Source: Hominenteromicrobium mulieris
GTDB taxonomy: Bacteria > Bacillota > Clostridia > Oscillospirales > Acutalibacteraceae
Length of the DNA: 64,000 bases
Direction of reading: 5' to 3'
NCBI GenBank assembly: GCA_021029595.1
Contig: JAJJOY010000008.1
Location: forward strand, 1 to 64,000
Part shown: positions 40,373 through 49,135 of the stretch, in pieces
How the letters are laid out: each line of letters starts with the position of its first letter
Numbering within the stretch: the stretch's first letter is position 1
Translations under genes and position numbers: made by a program
Notes under the pieces: generated by a model
The model's input: the letters and a program-made list of their open reading frames with translations, nothing else
The model's database searches: none
Told to the model about the DNA's origin: nothing

Positions 40373-41497
40373 TTATCGGAACGGTTCGGGGTCGTCGTCA
40401 TCGGTCTCGGCGATGTCGCCGCCGAACAGGGCATCGAATTCTTCTGCGGCAGACGCGGGGTCAAGCGGCTTTGGGCGGGCGGTCATGGCTAAAAAGCGCT
40501 GCGCGTCTTCAAGCCGTTTTTTGCGGTCTGACGCGGAGGGCTTTAGCTTCTCAGCATCGAGCCCTGTCGGAAAAATCACGCCCGCAGCGGCTTTTTGCAG
40601 CTCTGCTTCGCGGCTATACAAAAGCGAAACGAGGATGGAAACGGCGGAATACAGCGTTTCTCCGAGTGATGTAGGAACTTCCAGTGCGGAAAGGGCCATT
40701 TTTGCGCACAGACCCTCCGGGCGGCGGCCGACGAAGAGTGCGCCGGACTTTACGGAATCGTTTTCCGCGTTGCAGATCTGCGCGGCGGCGTGCAGGTAGC
40801 GTGGATCAAAAACAAGGGCGTTGCGACCGGGGAACAGGCGCAGGATGAAAAAGGTCTTCTCATCATTTAAGGTGACGTGCAGCTTCCAGCGGCGGTGCGC
40901 GGCCAGAAACTCGTAGAGGTAGCACGCGCCGGTTTCATCGGGCGCATGTTTTGCAAGCACGGTAAAGTGCGTTTTTTGAAAATATTCCTCCATGAGGGGC
41001 AGAAAATCCTCCGCGTGGGACGGGACGGGAGACGGAATGTGGATCTCCTGCGGCTCCGGGAGCGCCTCCGGCAGTACGCCCGCGCTGAGCGAACGCAGAG
41101 CGCTGATGTGCGGCGTGAGTGCGGCGAACGCGGTGCGCTCCAAAAGCTCCAGTGTGGCGCGGGAGACGGGCGCGTGCTCAAAGGCGACCTCCGTGCGGTA
41201 ATAGACCTCGCATAAATTGGACTCTACACACACGACGCCGACCTCCGGCGTGATGCGCTGGCAGTAATCGGCGGCCATCGGCACGTAAGACGTGCGGACT
41301 AAAATGCCGGGGTAGGCGCTTAAAAGCAGAAAGCCGAGCTCTTTATCCACGCGGGCGCAAAAAACGAGCGAGGTGCGGCCGTCCGTTTTGCGGTACAAAA
41401 AACCGGGTTCCTCGTCGAGCTTTTCAAAGCTGTCCGCGGTCTCATCCAAATATGTTTTGAGCATTTCGTAGGTTTGGGTGCTGTTTTGTGTAGGCAA
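40373..41497 (-). CDS. Possible duplicated YbjN/secretion-chaperone-fold protein
   Basis: This 374-aa protein starts at a TTG with GGAGG nine bases upstream. Two similar halves are seen: residues 5-110 (TYEMLKTYLDETADSFEKLDEE ... LVFCARVDKELGFLLLSAYPG) and about 150-270 (FLPLMEEYFQKTHFTVLAKHA ... FFILRLFPGRNALVFDP). Each shows the helix-strand pattern of YbjN/type III chaperone-like domains. The C-terminus is charged and disordered. It is the first gene of the operon with the membrane protein and ATPase. A substrate-binding role is inference. Confidence 0.55.
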   Translation of the reverse strand: MPTQNSTQTYEMLKTYLDETADSFEKLDEEPGFLYRKTDGRTSLVFCARVDKELGFLLLSAYPGILVRTSYVPMAADYCQRITPEVGVVCVESNLCEVYYRTEVAFEHAPVSRATLELLERTAFAALTPHISALRSLSAGVLPEALPEPQEIHIPSPVPSHAEDFLPLMEEYFQKTHFTVLAKHAPDETGACYLYEFLAAHRRWKLHVTLNDEKTFFILRLFPGRNALVFDPRYLHAAAQICNAENDSVKSGALFVGRRPEGLCAKMALSALEVPTSLGETLYSAVSILVSLLYSREAELQKAAAGVIFPTGLDAEKLKPSASDRKKRLEDAQRFLAMTARPKPLDPASAAEEFDALFGGDIAETDDDDPEPFR

Positions 41498-41574
41498 AGT
41501 AAAAACCTCCTTAGATCCGTTTGTTTTCACCTTTACTACGAACGGCGCATACGAAATTTTGAGCGCACAAAAGA

Positions 41575-41610
41575 AAAATGCCCTGTTCTTTTCACAGAAC
41601 AAGGCATTTT
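41575..41610 (-). terminator. Intrinsic terminator of the TPR gene
   Basis: On the minus strand AAAATGCCTTGTTCT pairs with AGAACAGGGCATTTTT around GTGAAA. It lies 11 bp after the TPR gene stop and separates it from the following TTG-start gene. Confidence 0.8.
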
Positions 41611-41621
41611 AAAGCTCAAAT

Positions 41622-42641
41622 TTAGTTTTGTGTCGGTGCGGAAGCGGTCTCTGCGATGTTTAAAACGTGCTTTACAAGGCGGTGCGTTTTGAGGTCGATG
41701 GGATTCTGCGGGTTTTCGCACAGCTGTACGTAGCAGCGCTTTAAATCATCCGCGTAGCTTTGGAACGTCACAAGGTCGAACGCGCGCTGGCAGCACGTGA
41801 GCGCTTCTTCAATATCGGCCTTATTGCGGTAATCGCTTTCAATGACGAGCGCTGTTTTGGCGAGCGCCAGACGGTAGCTGAAGTAGCCCATGTGCTCGGA
41901 ATTCTGCTCGGCGGCAGAGAACGAAAGTCCCTTTTGTGCAATGCGCAGGATGAGGTCGTATTCAAGGCTTTTCTTCAGAATTTCCGTAAGGTACAGCTTG
42001 CAGCAGTTTGCGGCGTTTAAGGGCTGCGGGCGGCCGTTTGCGGTGATTTTCTCAAAAATGACGCGGCGCAGGACGTTTTCGGCGTCTGCGATGCGGTTTT
42101 TGTCGAGCAGCACGGTGGCTTCTTTCATGTAACCACGCTCATCAAGCGGGAAAATACGCTGAAAATCGCGGCAGACGGAGAGAGCTTTTTCAAAATACGA
42201 TTCGGTCTGCTCCGGCGGGCAGCACAAGGCGCGGGTGCGGCAATACTCGGCGGCGTCTTTAAAAAGCCGCGGTTCGTTCCAGTTTTCGCGCCCGAGGCTT
42301 TCGGCTGCGGCAAGATAGGTTTCGCCGTCCGCGCCGCTGCGGGCGCAGGTATTGAGCGTGATGGCGAGCAACGTTGCGCTGCGGGGATAGATTTTAAGTG
42401 CAAAATCACACACGCGCAAAGCGTCGAAATAATCGCCGAGCGCCTCAAAGCGGTCGATGAGGTTGTTGAAATCGCCGACAGTGCCGGTGATGTGGTTGTT
42501 TTCATCCGAGACGGCATCCGCAAGGCTGCGCATGAACGCGGCGTTGCCGTGCCCGCCGTGCTTTCTGAGCAAAGCGAGCGCTTCTGCGGCGGAGCAGATA
42601 TGCGGTGTGTTTGGGGCGATAGGTTTAACAGGGGTTTCCAT
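41622..42641 (-). CDS. TPR-like helical repeat protein
   Basis: This 339-aa protein starts at METPVKPIAPN, with AGAGGTG upstream. It is all-helical, with TPR-type pairs such as FEALGDYFDALRVCDFALKIYPRSATLL and later AKTALVIESDYRNKADIEEALTCCQRAFDL. It is expected to be a cytoplasmic protein-binding scaffold. It is its own transcription unit, between the FtsK-like operon and the winged-helix regulator, and may belong to the same system. Confidence 0.7.
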   Translation of the reverse strand: METPVKPIAPNTPHICSAAEALALLRKHGGHGNAAFMRSLADAVSDENNHITGTVGDFNNLIDRFEALGDYFDALRVCDFALKIYPRSATLLAITLNTCARSGADGETYLAAAESLGRENWNEPRLFKDAAEYCRTRALCCPPEQTESYFEKALSVCRDFQRIFPLDERGYMKEATVLLDKNRIADAENVLRRVIFEKITANGRPQPLNAANCCKLYLTEILKKSLEYDLILRIAQKGLSFSAAEQNSEHMGYFSYRLALAKTALVIESDYRNKADIEEALTCCQRAFDLVTFQSYADDLKRCYVQLCENPQNPIDLKTHRLVKHVLNIAETASAPTQN

Positions 42642-42684
42642 GTGGCTTTGCACCTCTTTTTATATGGGTTAGTTTGTTTTTTTG

Positions 42685-42875
42685 AACGGCTCTGGGAGAG
42701 CCGTTAGGGGAACCCCTTAATAGGGTTCCCCTAAACGGAACAGTCCACCGGACTGTTCCGTTTTCCCCTCCTGATTTTTTGGAGACAAAAGGGTTTCGCC
42801 ATTTGCGAATGGCGACTCAGGGCATTGCCCCGAGACCCCACGACCTTTTTGAAAAAAGGTCGATCAAAAACTTTA
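42685..42875 (+). repeat. Multi-hairpin intergenic repeat, copy A
   Basis: Six consecutive hairpins are visible: AACGGCTCT/AGAGCCGTT (42685-42705); AGGGGAACCC/GGGTTCCCCT (42706-42732, loop CTTAATA); a 14-bp stem with ACC loop (42733-42763); CGCCATT/AATGGCG with loop TGCG (42797-42814); CTCAGGGC/GCCCCGAG; and CGACCTTTTT/AAAAAGGTCG (42841-42862), followed by ATCAAAAACTTTA. Same order and loops as copies B-D with different stem sequences. No gene lies in this 250-bp gap. Confidence 0.85.
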
Positions 42876-42889
42876 TTCGGCGATTGCGG

Positions 42890-43837
42890 TCAGAAATTTT
42901 CATTCAGCAGTTCAATGACATCGCAGGTTTCCGCAAGCATTTTGAAATTCCGCTCGCCGAGCAGGGCGCAGAGGATGACGAGTGCGACGCCGCGATGAAC
43001 GTTGTTTTCTTCGCTGCACCGTTGCCACAGGTGGTAAAGCTCGCTTAGCTGCGGCGAATTTTGCAGCACGGCGCCGAGTGTGGTCTCAATCACGCTCGGA
43101 ATCAGCATACGCTCCAAATACGTTTTGCAGTTTCGTGTAAGCTCACGCCCACGCCAGCCGCTGTCGTTTTGAAAATCCTGCTTTAAGTCGAGGAGCAGTT
43201 CGCTTGTACCTTCGCCGCCATACAACGCTCTGCGGTCGCTTTCTTCGGGGTATGTGCACAAAATGCGCGCCCAGATGCTTTCGGGTAAAATCCAGCTGTA
43301 AAACGCGTCCTCGGCGACGGTGTCGGCTGAGCCGGGCTCCAAGCTGAGCGGCGGAAGCTTTTCGATATAGCCGACGGACTGCAAAAACCACGCTTTTTTA
43401 TACATACTGTCGCCCATAAGCAGCAGATAGACCGTATCGAGCGTGAACTTCGGGGCGCTTTCCGCAAAAACGGGCGGCAGGCTTTCGCATGTTTCTTCGG
43501 TTTTGGCGGCTGTGGGTTTGATTCTTTCGACGCTTTCCGTAAACGCGTAGCCGATGCCGGTTTTGGTGGTGACGGCGCCGTTTAGCCCGGCTTTTTTCAG
43601 CAGGCGGCGCACGGCGGAGACGGTATCGTAAATGAGGTTGCTGACGTCCGAATCGACATCATACCCCCACACATGCGCGGTGATTTGCTCTTTTGTGAGC
43701 GTTTGCCCGGCGTTTAAGACAAGGTAGCGCAGCAGGCGGTTTTGCTGTGCGGTGAGGTCGATGACCGCTTTATCGTTTTTTAAAGTACCGCCCGTGGCGT
43801 TATACGTGACGTTTTGGATTTTATAAAGCTCGTCCAC
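42890..43837 (-). CDS. One-component winged-helix regulator (OmpR/CadC-type DNA-binding domain)
   Basis: This 315-aa protein has a Trans_reg_C winged helix at residues 15-105 (LTAQQNRLLRYLVLNAGQTLTKEQITAHVWG, then SNLIYDTVSAVRRLLKKAG and TKTGIGYAF). There is no receiver domain and no membrane segment; the C-terminal 200 residues are unrecognised and probably sense a signal. It is divergent from the 44003 gene and has a strong own promoter, with phased direct repeats upstream that are a likely binding site. Local regulator of the FtsK/TPR cluster is the best guess. Confidence 0.75.
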   Translation of the reverse strand: MDELYKIQNVTYNATGGTLKNDKAVIDLTAQQNRLLRYLVLNAGQTLTKEQITAHVWGYDVDSDVSNLIYDTVSAVRRLLKKAGLNGAVTTKTGIGYAFTESVERIKPTAAKTEETCESLPPVFAESAPKFTLDTVYLLLMGDSMYKKAWFLQSVGYIEKLPPLSLEPGSADTVAEDAFYSWILPESIWARILCTYPEESDRRALYGGEGTSELLLDLKQDFQNDSGWRGRELTRNCKTYLERMLIPSVIETTLGAVLQNSPQLSELYHLWQRCSEENNVHRGVALVILCALLGERNFKMLAETCDVIELLNENF

Positions 43838-43867
43838 CGCGTTTCCTCCTTTTTTATGGATAACCCG

Positions 43868-43896
43868 ATTATAGCATTGAATGTGCGGTTCTTCAA
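43868..43896 (-). promoter_or_regulatory. Promoter of the winged-helix regulator
   Basis: On the minus strand TTGAAG (43896-43891), 17 bp and TATAAT (43873-43868). Confidence 0.75.
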
Positions 43897-43913
43897 CGCT
43901 GTTCGGCGAAAAT

Positions 43914-43951
43914 CGAGAAAAAATCGAGACCGTTTCGGGATAGTACCGAGA
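43914..43951. promoter_or_regulatory. Phased direct repeats CGAGA, candidate operator
   Basis: CGAGA begins at 43914, 43925 and 43947, that is 11 and 22 bp apart and so on one DNA face. OmpR-type proteins bind such direct repeats. They lie just upstream of the regulator's -35, between the two divergent genes. Confidence 0.5.
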
Positions 43952-43963
43952 ACCGTTTTTTAT

Positions 43964-43995
43964 CCTTAAAGCACAAGAAAAACGCTTTAAGGAGG
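43964..43995 (+). promoter_or_regulatory. Hairpin that sequesters the ribosome site of the next gene
   Basis: CCTTAAAGC (43964-43972) pairs with GCTTTAAGG (43984-43992). The second arm is part of the Shine-Dalgarno AAGGAGG (43989-43995) of the 44003 gene, so folding would hide it. Confidence 0.55.
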
Positions 43996-44002
43996 AACGG
44001 AT

Positions 44003-44860
44003 ATGGCAGCGAAGGTATTTGAAAAGAGCGCGGAGGAAACAACGTTCCGCGCGGTTTTAAAAGAAGTGTACGAAAGCGGAAAAAACAGCGTTGCTGTGCT
44101 GTGGGCGGACGCGGCCCTTTCCGCACGCTTTCAGGAAACCCTGTATGCGTTTCTTTTAAAGGACGTTTTGGGCAGTGCTGCGGCGGGTGTAAAGCTGCGC
44201 GCACTGTGCGCTTTTTGCGGCGGCGAAGCGGAGACGGCGCAGACCGAATACACGCACGAGACGTTCATCGGCCTGATGAGCCCCATTACAAAGGGCGAAA
44301 ACAAGGGCGCAGTGCGCCTTGATTTATTTTTCAAAAAGGGGGAGGCGCATTTTATCCCGACGCTGTTCGCGTATGTGATGAATAATATCCTCGGCGATCG
44401 CTTTAAAAAAGCCGTGCCGGACAGCTTAGACCGTGAGCTTGAGGGTGAAGACGGCAGCATGGCGCTTGGCGCGAGTCTTGCGGGCGAAGAAAACACGGAG
44501 CGCGAGGTGCTGGGCGAGATGATGAGTGCCGACATGGTGCAGGCTGTGTACGAGACGCTGCACGACCGCCCGGACGAGCTTTTCGCCTTTGCACACAAGC
44601 AGAGCGAGGGCCAGATGGACTGCAAAACGCTTTTAAAGACGCTGCGCCGCCTGCGCACGCCCGAAAAGGTTTATCTGGATGCGATGGCGCTGCTGGGCGC
44701 TGCGGCGCAGAACAAGGCAGAGTGGGACGAAAAGGCCCTCTTACGCTTGAAACGCATTTTAAAAATGGACGATTGCCGCGCCGCCGCGGAGCTTTCCGCT
44801 TGCGCAAACCGCGCGAAAACAAGATTGAAGAAGTCCGCAGCGCTGCTTGCCATGCGGTAA
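44003..44860 (+). CDS. Unrecognised helical protein, sigma-factor-like in part
   Basis: This 285-aa protein has an AAGGAGG site inside a hairpin. A C-x2-C pair occurs near residue 70 (ALCAFCGGEAE). The stretch ADSLDRELEGEDGSMALG-like (about 138-160) recalls the region between sigma-70 regions 2 and 3, and the C-terminal part is helical and basic. I cannot assign a family. It is divergent from the winged-helix regulator and could be its target. Confidence 0.6.
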   Translation: MAAKVFEKSAEETTFRAVLKEVYESGKNSVAVLWADAALSARFQETLYAFLLKDVLGSAAAGVKLRALCAFCGGEAETAQTEYTHETFIGLMSPITKGENKGAVRLDLFFKKGEAHFIPTLFAYVMNNILGDRFKKAVPDSLDRELEGEDGSMALGASLAGEENTEREVLGEMMSADMVQAVYETLHDRPDELFAFAHKQSEGQMDCKTLLKTLRRLRTPEKVYLDAMALLGAAAQNKAEWDEKALLRLKRILKMDDCRAAAELSACANRAKTRLKKSAALLAMR

Positions 44861-44878
44861 GGTATGGGGTGCATAAAA

Positions 44879-45460
44879 TCAATGCGCGTTTGGGTCGGGT
44901 GCATCGGTCAAAAAGCGGACGGGGGCAGGGGTATCGGTGTGCGTGCCGATGCACTTTTCCATCCAGATCATGTCGTACCAGCGGCCGAATTTATAGCCAC
45001 ATTTTTTGAACGTACCGACCGTTTTGTAGCCGAGGTGGGCGTGAAAATCGGCACTGTTGTGGTTTAGGTACTCGTCCTCCTTGTCGATATAGCCGATGCA
45101 GGCGTAAAGGTTTAAAATGCCCATATCTTTGAGGCGCTGCTCCATGGCTTCGTAGATCTTTCTGCCGAAGCCCAGTTTTTTGGCGGTGCGGTCAAGGTAA
45201 ACGGTCATTTCGCATGACCAATCGTAGGCGGCGCGGCCGATGAATGAGCCCGCGTAGGCGTAGCCCATGACCTTGCCGTCCGCTTCGAGGACGATGTACG
45301 GGTAGCGCAGCGTGATGTTTTTCATGCGGTGTCGGAACTCTTCGAGCGACGGCACGTTGTACTCAAAGGTGATGGCGGTGTTTTTTACGTAATAGCTGTA
45401 AATTTCCAGCAGGCGCGGTGCGTCGGAAAGCTTGGCGTCATGAATCAAAACAGTGCTCAT
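44879..45460 (-). CDS. GNAT N-acetyltransferase (phosphinothricin acetyltransferase-like)
   Basis: This 193-aa protein begins with IHDAKLSDAPRLLEIYSYYVKNTAITFEY, as in PAT/MnaT-type enzymes. The acetyl-CoA loop is RTAKKLGFGRKIYEAME (about 91-107), and HAHLGYKTVGTFKKCGYKFGRWYDMIWMEK is the typical C-terminal segment. Members acetylate amino-acid-like compounds such as phosphinothricin or methionine sulfoximine. It has its own promoter at 45508-45536. Confidence 0.9.
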   Translation of the reverse strand: MSTVLIHDAKLSDAPRLLEIYSYYVKNTAITFEYNVPSLEEFRHRMKNITLRYPYIVLEADGKVMGYAYAGSFIGRAAYDWSCEMTVYLDRTAKKLGFGRKIYEAMEQRLKDMGILNLYACIGYIDKEDEYLNHNSADFHAHLGYKTVGTFKKCGYKFGRWYDMIWMEKCIGTHTDTPAPVRFLTDAPDPNAH

Positions 45461-45507
45461 GAAAATACCCCCCTAAAAGCTCAAATACAAATCGTAAATT
45501 TGGAAAA

Positions 45508-45536
45508 AGCATAGCACCGCCGGGGTGAAGTGTCAA
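45508..45536 (-). promoter_or_regulatory. Promoter of the GNAT gene
   Basis: On the minus strand TTGACA (45536-45531), 17 bp, TATGCT (45513-45508). The promoter lies within the GC-rich inverted repeat GCACCGCC/GGCGGTGC (about 45514-45550). The other bases between the GNAT gene and ftsH show no gene. Confidence 0.65.
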
Positions 45537-45705
45537 CCCGGGCGGTGCCGTTTTGCGGCAAGGACGATATTTTCTCGGGAGTTTTTGCCGGCCTTGCCGA
45601 GAAGCAACTTATTATGACCGGAGAGGAGCGCTGCCCGCGGGAACGGTGCAGGAGAATATCCGCGTGCTTTCATGATTTGTTCACGAAAAGTTGGAAATTT
45701 TGAGA

Positions 45706-45734
45706 TTGACTTTCCGCCAAAAAACGCATAGAAT
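45706..45734 (+). promoter_or_regulatory. Promoter of ftsH
   Basis: TTGACT (45706-45711), 17 bp, TAGAAT (45729-45734), 52 bp before the ATG. Confidence 0.75.
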
Positions 45735-45786
45735 AGGCTAAAATAATATCGCGCTTATTTTCATCGCGCGCGAGAGGAGAGAGAAC

Positions 45787-47598
45787 ATGAACGAAGTGAA
45801 AACGCCGAAAAAGCCGCTTATTTTTTATTACGGCATTGCGATGGTCGTTTTGCTGCTTTTAAACATGCTGGTGATGCCACTGATTACACAGCACCAGGTG
45901 GAGGAAGTGGACTATGGCACGTTCATCAAGATGACGGAGAACAAAGAAATCGGTCAGGTGGAGATTGAAGACAACCAGATTTTGTTCACAAATAAGGACA
46001 AGAGCAAAATTTATAAAACCGGCCTTTTGAATGACGACGGCCTTGTACAGCGCCTTTACGATTCCGGCGCGGAGTTTTCCGGCGAGATTGTGGAGCAGAT
46101 GTCCCCGCTGATGAGCTTTATCGTGAGCTGGGTGCTGCCGGTTGTGCTCTTTGTGGTGCTGGGACAGCTTTTGTCGCGGCAGCTTATGAAGAAAATGGGC
46201 GGCCCGAACGCCATGAAGTTCGACATGGGCAAGAGCAGTGCGAAGGTGTATGTGCAGTCTTCGGACGGCATTAAGTTTGCGGACGTTGCGGGCGAGGACG
46301 AAGCGAAGGAGAACCTTTCCGAAGTTGTCGATTACCTGCATAACCCGAATAAATATAAAGAGATTGGCGCTTCCATGCCGAAGGGCATTTTGCTTGTGGG
46401 CCCTCCGGGAACCGGCAAAACAATGCTGGCTAAGGCGGTCGCCGGCGAAGCGAACGTGCCGTTTTTCTCCATGTCCGGCTCGGAATTTGTCGAGATGTTC
46501 GTCGGCATGGGCGCATCGAAAGTACGTGACCTCTTTAGGCAGGCAAAGGAAAAAGCGCCTTGCATCGTGTTCATCGATGAAATCGACGCCATCGGTAAAA
46601 AGCGCGATAATCAGCTGAGCACGAATGATGAGCGCGAGCAGACCTTAAATCAGCTTTTGACCGAAATGGACGGTTTTGAGGGCAACAACGGCGTTATTAT
46701 CCTTGCCGCGACGAACCGCCCGGAGTCGCTTGACCCCGCCTTGACGCGTCCGGGTCGTTTTGACCGCCGCGTGCCGGTGGAGCTGCCCGACCTTGCGGGC
46801 CGTGAGGCGATTTTGCGTGTACACGCAAAGAAGATTAAGGTTGCACCCGACGTTGACCTTGCGAAGATCGCGCGCATGGCTTCCGGCGCTTCCGGCGCAG
46901 AGCTTGCGAACATTGTGAACGAAGCTGCGCTGCGCGCCGTGCGTGACGGCCGTGCTTCCGCAACGCAGGCCGACCTTGAGGAGAGTATCGAGGTTGTTAT
47001 TGCGGGCTATCAAAAGAAAAACTCTATTCTCACAACGCGCGAAAAGCTCATCGTTTCGTACCACGAAATCGGTCACGCGCTGGTGGCGGCGAAGCAGACG
47101 AACTCTGCGCCGGTGCAGAAGATTACAATTATTCCGCGCACGTCCGGCGCGCTGGGCTACACCATGCAGGTGGAGGACGGCGACCATTACCTGATGAGCC
47201 GCGAGGAGATTGAAAACAAGATTGCGACGTTCACGGGCGGCAGAGCCGCGGAGGAAGTCGTGTTCCATTCCGTTACAACGGGTGCATCGAATGACATTGA
47301 GCAGGCGACAAAGCTTGCCCGCGCAATGATCACGCGCTACGGCATGAGCGACAACTTTGATATGGTCGCGCTGGAGACGGTGACGAACCAGTACCTCGGC
47401 GGCGATGCTTCACTGGCGTGCAGCGCCGAAACGCAGGCAGAGATCGACAGGCAGGTGGTTGACCTTGTGAAGAAGCAGCACGCGAAGGCGGTGCGGATTT
47501 TACAGGAGAACCGCCCGAAGCTCGACGAGCTTGCAAAGTTCCTGTACGAGAAAGAGACCATCACCGGCGAAGAGTTTATGGAGATCTTGAATCAGTAA
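45787..47598 (+). CDS. ftsH: ATP-dependent zinc metalloprotease FtsH
   Basis: This 603-aa protein has two N-terminal membrane segments (about 11-33 and 108-127) flanking an external domain. The AAA+ domain follows with Walker A GPPGTGKT (205-212), Walker [12 protein letters not shown] (259-269) and the second region of homology [21 protein letters not shown] (308-328, in two parts). The zinc site is HEIGH (426-430). FtsH degrades membrane and regulatory proteins. AGAGGAG site, own promoter and a strong terminator. Confidence 0.97.
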   Translation: MNEVKTPKKPLIFYYGIAMVVLLLLNMLVMPLITQHQVEEVDYGTFIKMTENKEIGQVEIEDNQILFTNKDKSKIYKTGLLNDDGLVQRLYDSGAEFSGEIVEQMSPLMSFIVSWVLPVVLFVVLGQLLSRQLMKKMGGPNAMKFDMGKSSAKVYVQSSDGIKFADVAGEDEAKENLSEVVDYLHNPNKYKEIGASMPKGILLVGPPGTGKTMLAKAVAGEANVPFFSMSGSEFVEMFVGMGASKVRDLFRQAKEKAPCIVFIDEIDAIGKKRDNQLSTNDEREQTLNQLLTEMDGFEGNNGVIILAATNRPESLDPALTRPGRFDRRVPVELPDLAGREAILRVHAKKIKVAPDVDLAKIARMASGASGAELANIVNEAALRAVRDGRASATQADLEESIEVVIAGYQKKNSILTTREKLIVSYHEIGHALVAAKQTNSAPVQKITIIPRTSGALGYTMQVEDGDHYLMSREEIENKIATFTGGRAAEEVVFHSVTTGASNDIEQATKLARAMITRYGMSDNFDMVALETVTNQYLGGDASLACSAETQAEIDRQVVDLVKKQHAKAVRILQENRPKLDELAKFLYEKETITGEEFMEILNQ

Positions 47599-47615
47599 AG
47601 AATTTATATAAAACG

Positions 47616-47657
47616 AAAGCGCACAGCTTCTTTTCGAGGCTGTGCGCTTTACTTTTT
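47616..47657 (+). terminator. Terminator of ftsH
   Basis: AAAGCGCACAGC pairs with GCTGTGCGCTTT around a 10-nt loop, followed by ACTTTTT. Confidence 0.85.
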
Positions 47658-47672
47658 GATATGTGTTCTTTT

Positions 47673-47893
47673 TAAGAGCTTGCTTTTTGCAAGCTCTTCG
47701 GGAGACCCCCTAATTGGGTCTCCCACGAGTAAACAGTCCACCGGACTGCTTAATAGCAATGCGAAGCATTGGTTTCTCCCAGTCCTGATTTTGGGTAAGC
47801 AAAAGGGTTTCGCTTTCTGCGGAAAGCGACCAAGGGCTTCACCCTTGGAACCTGACCGACTTTTTGAAAAAAGTTGGATCAAAAACTTTTAGA
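47673..47893 (+). repeat. Multi-hairpin intergenic repeat, copy B
   Basis: Same hairpin chain as copy A with other stem sequences: AAGAGCTTGC/GCAAGCTCTT; GGGAGACCC/GGGTCTCCC (loop CCTAATT); CAGTCC/GGACTG (loop ACC) plus an extra CAATGC/GCATTG hairpin; the linker CTGATTTTGGGTAAGCAAAA; TCGCTTTC/GAAAGCGA (loop TGCG); CAAGGG/CCCTTG; and CCGACTTTTT/AAAAAGTTGG, then ATCAAAAACTTTT. No gene is seen in this gap. Confidence 0.85.
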
Positions 47894-47916
47894 CACGCTT
47901 TCACGTAAGCTTTGTG

Positions 47917-49122
47917 TTATTTCTTGCCCGTATAATACTTCGCAAGCCCGCCTTCGCCGGTTTCTCTGTATTTGGAGAACAAATCTCTGCCGGTCTCGTA
48001 CATGGTGTTGACGACGACGTCGAACGAGATTTTTCTTGTATAGGTGAGGAAATTCGCAAGGCTCAGCGCGTTGATGGCGCGCATGGCGGCGACGGCGTTG
48101 CGTTCGATGCACGGAATCTGCACGAGTCCGCGCACGGGGTCGCACGTAAGGCCGAGGTGGTGCTCCATAGCGACCTCGGCAGCGTATTCAATCTGGTCTA
48201 ACTCCATGCCGTGCAGCTCCGCAAGAGCCGCCGCCGCCATGGAACATGCGCTGCCGATCTCCGCCTGACAGCCGCACTCCGCGCCGCTGATGGAGGCGTT
48301 CGTCTTGATAAGATTGCCGATGATGCCGCCCGCCGCGAGCGCGTGGAGAATCTCGGTATCCGTAAAGCCGCGGCGTTCCTGCATATACAAAAGAACGCTC
48401 GGCAGCACGCCGCAGGAACCGCACGTGGGCGCGGTGACGATGATGCCGCCTGCCGCGTTTTCTTCGCTGACGGCGTAGGCATAGGCGCACACAAGGCGGT
48501 TTTCGCGCGTTTCGGCGCTTTCATCGATGTGATTCTGACGGTAGAGCATTTTCGCTTTGCGCTGCACGTCTAAACCGCCTTTTAAGGTGCCTTCGGTCTC
48601 TAAACCGCGGGTGACGGCTTCGCGCATACAGCGCCAGACTTCCTTTAAATAGTCCCAAATCTCCGTGCCCTCGCACTCTTCCGCATACTGCCAAAGGCGC
48701 ATGTGACGCGAGGCGCAGTAAGCTTTGATGTCGGCGAATGTGGAAAGCGGGTAAACGTCTGCGGGAGCGTCTTCCGTTTCGCCCTCCGAGAGAATTTTAC
48801 CGCCGCCGACGCTCATGACGCGCTCAAAGCCGATCTCTTTGTCGTTTTCAATGGCGGTGAGCTCCAGCGTATTCGGGTGGGGGAGAGGCTTATCCGAAAG
48901 GTCGAACCGAATTTCCACCGGCAGCGGTGCAAAGGTCTTGACGAGAATGTCGTCCGTCAAGTGGCCTTTGCCCGTTTTGGCGAGCGAACCGTACAGAGTG
49001 ACGAGAAAACGGTCTGCCTGCGGGTATTTTTCTTTAAAGCGGTGCGCGGCGCGCTCCGGCCCCATGGTGTGGGAGCTGGAGGGACCTGTGCCGATGCGGT
49101 AAAGTTCCTTGAGTGATTCCAT
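47917..49122 (-). CDS. L-serine dehydratase, single-chain iron-sulfur type
   Basis: This 401-aa protein starts at MESLKELYRIGTGPSSSHTMGP, behind AAAGGA. The N-terminal beta domain (1-150) has the GPSSSHTMGP signature and the C-terminal alpha domain (165-401) has TAPTCGSCGVLPSVL, IKTNASISGAECGCQAEIGSACSMAA and HHLGLTCDPVRGLVQIPCIERNA, with the cysteines that hold the 4Fe-4S cluster. It converts L-serine to pyruvate and ammonia. The fused single chain differs from the two-subunit SdaAA/SdaAB form common in Firmicutes. It is 13 bp downstream of the PHP gene. Confidence 0.95.
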   Translation of the reverse strand: MESLKELYRIGTGPSSSHTMGPERAAHRFKEKYPQADRFLVTLYGSLAKTGKGHLTDDILVKTFAPLPVEIRFDLSDKPLPHPNTLELTAIENDKEIGFERVMSVGGGKILSEGETEDAPADVYPLSTFADIKAYCASRHMRLWQYAEECEGTEIWDYLKEVWRCMREAVTRGLETEGTLKGGLDVQRKAKMLYRQNHIDESAETRENRLVCAYAYAVSEENAAGGIIVTAPTCGSCGVLPSVLLYMQERRGFTDTEILHALAAGGIIGNLIKTNASISGAECGCQAEIGSACSMAAAALAELHGMELDQIEYAAEVAMEHHLGLTCDPVRGLVQIPCIERNAVAAMRAINALSLANFLTYTRKISFDVVVNTMYETGRDLFSKYRETGEGGLAKYYTGKK

Positions 49123-49135
49123 GTGGGGGTTCCTT

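Noticed and set aside
45514-45550. Terminator between the GNAT gene and ftsH
   Set aside because: The inverted repeat coincides with a TTGACA-17-TATGCT promoter on the minus strand, and no gene reads into it from either side, so a terminator role is unlikely.
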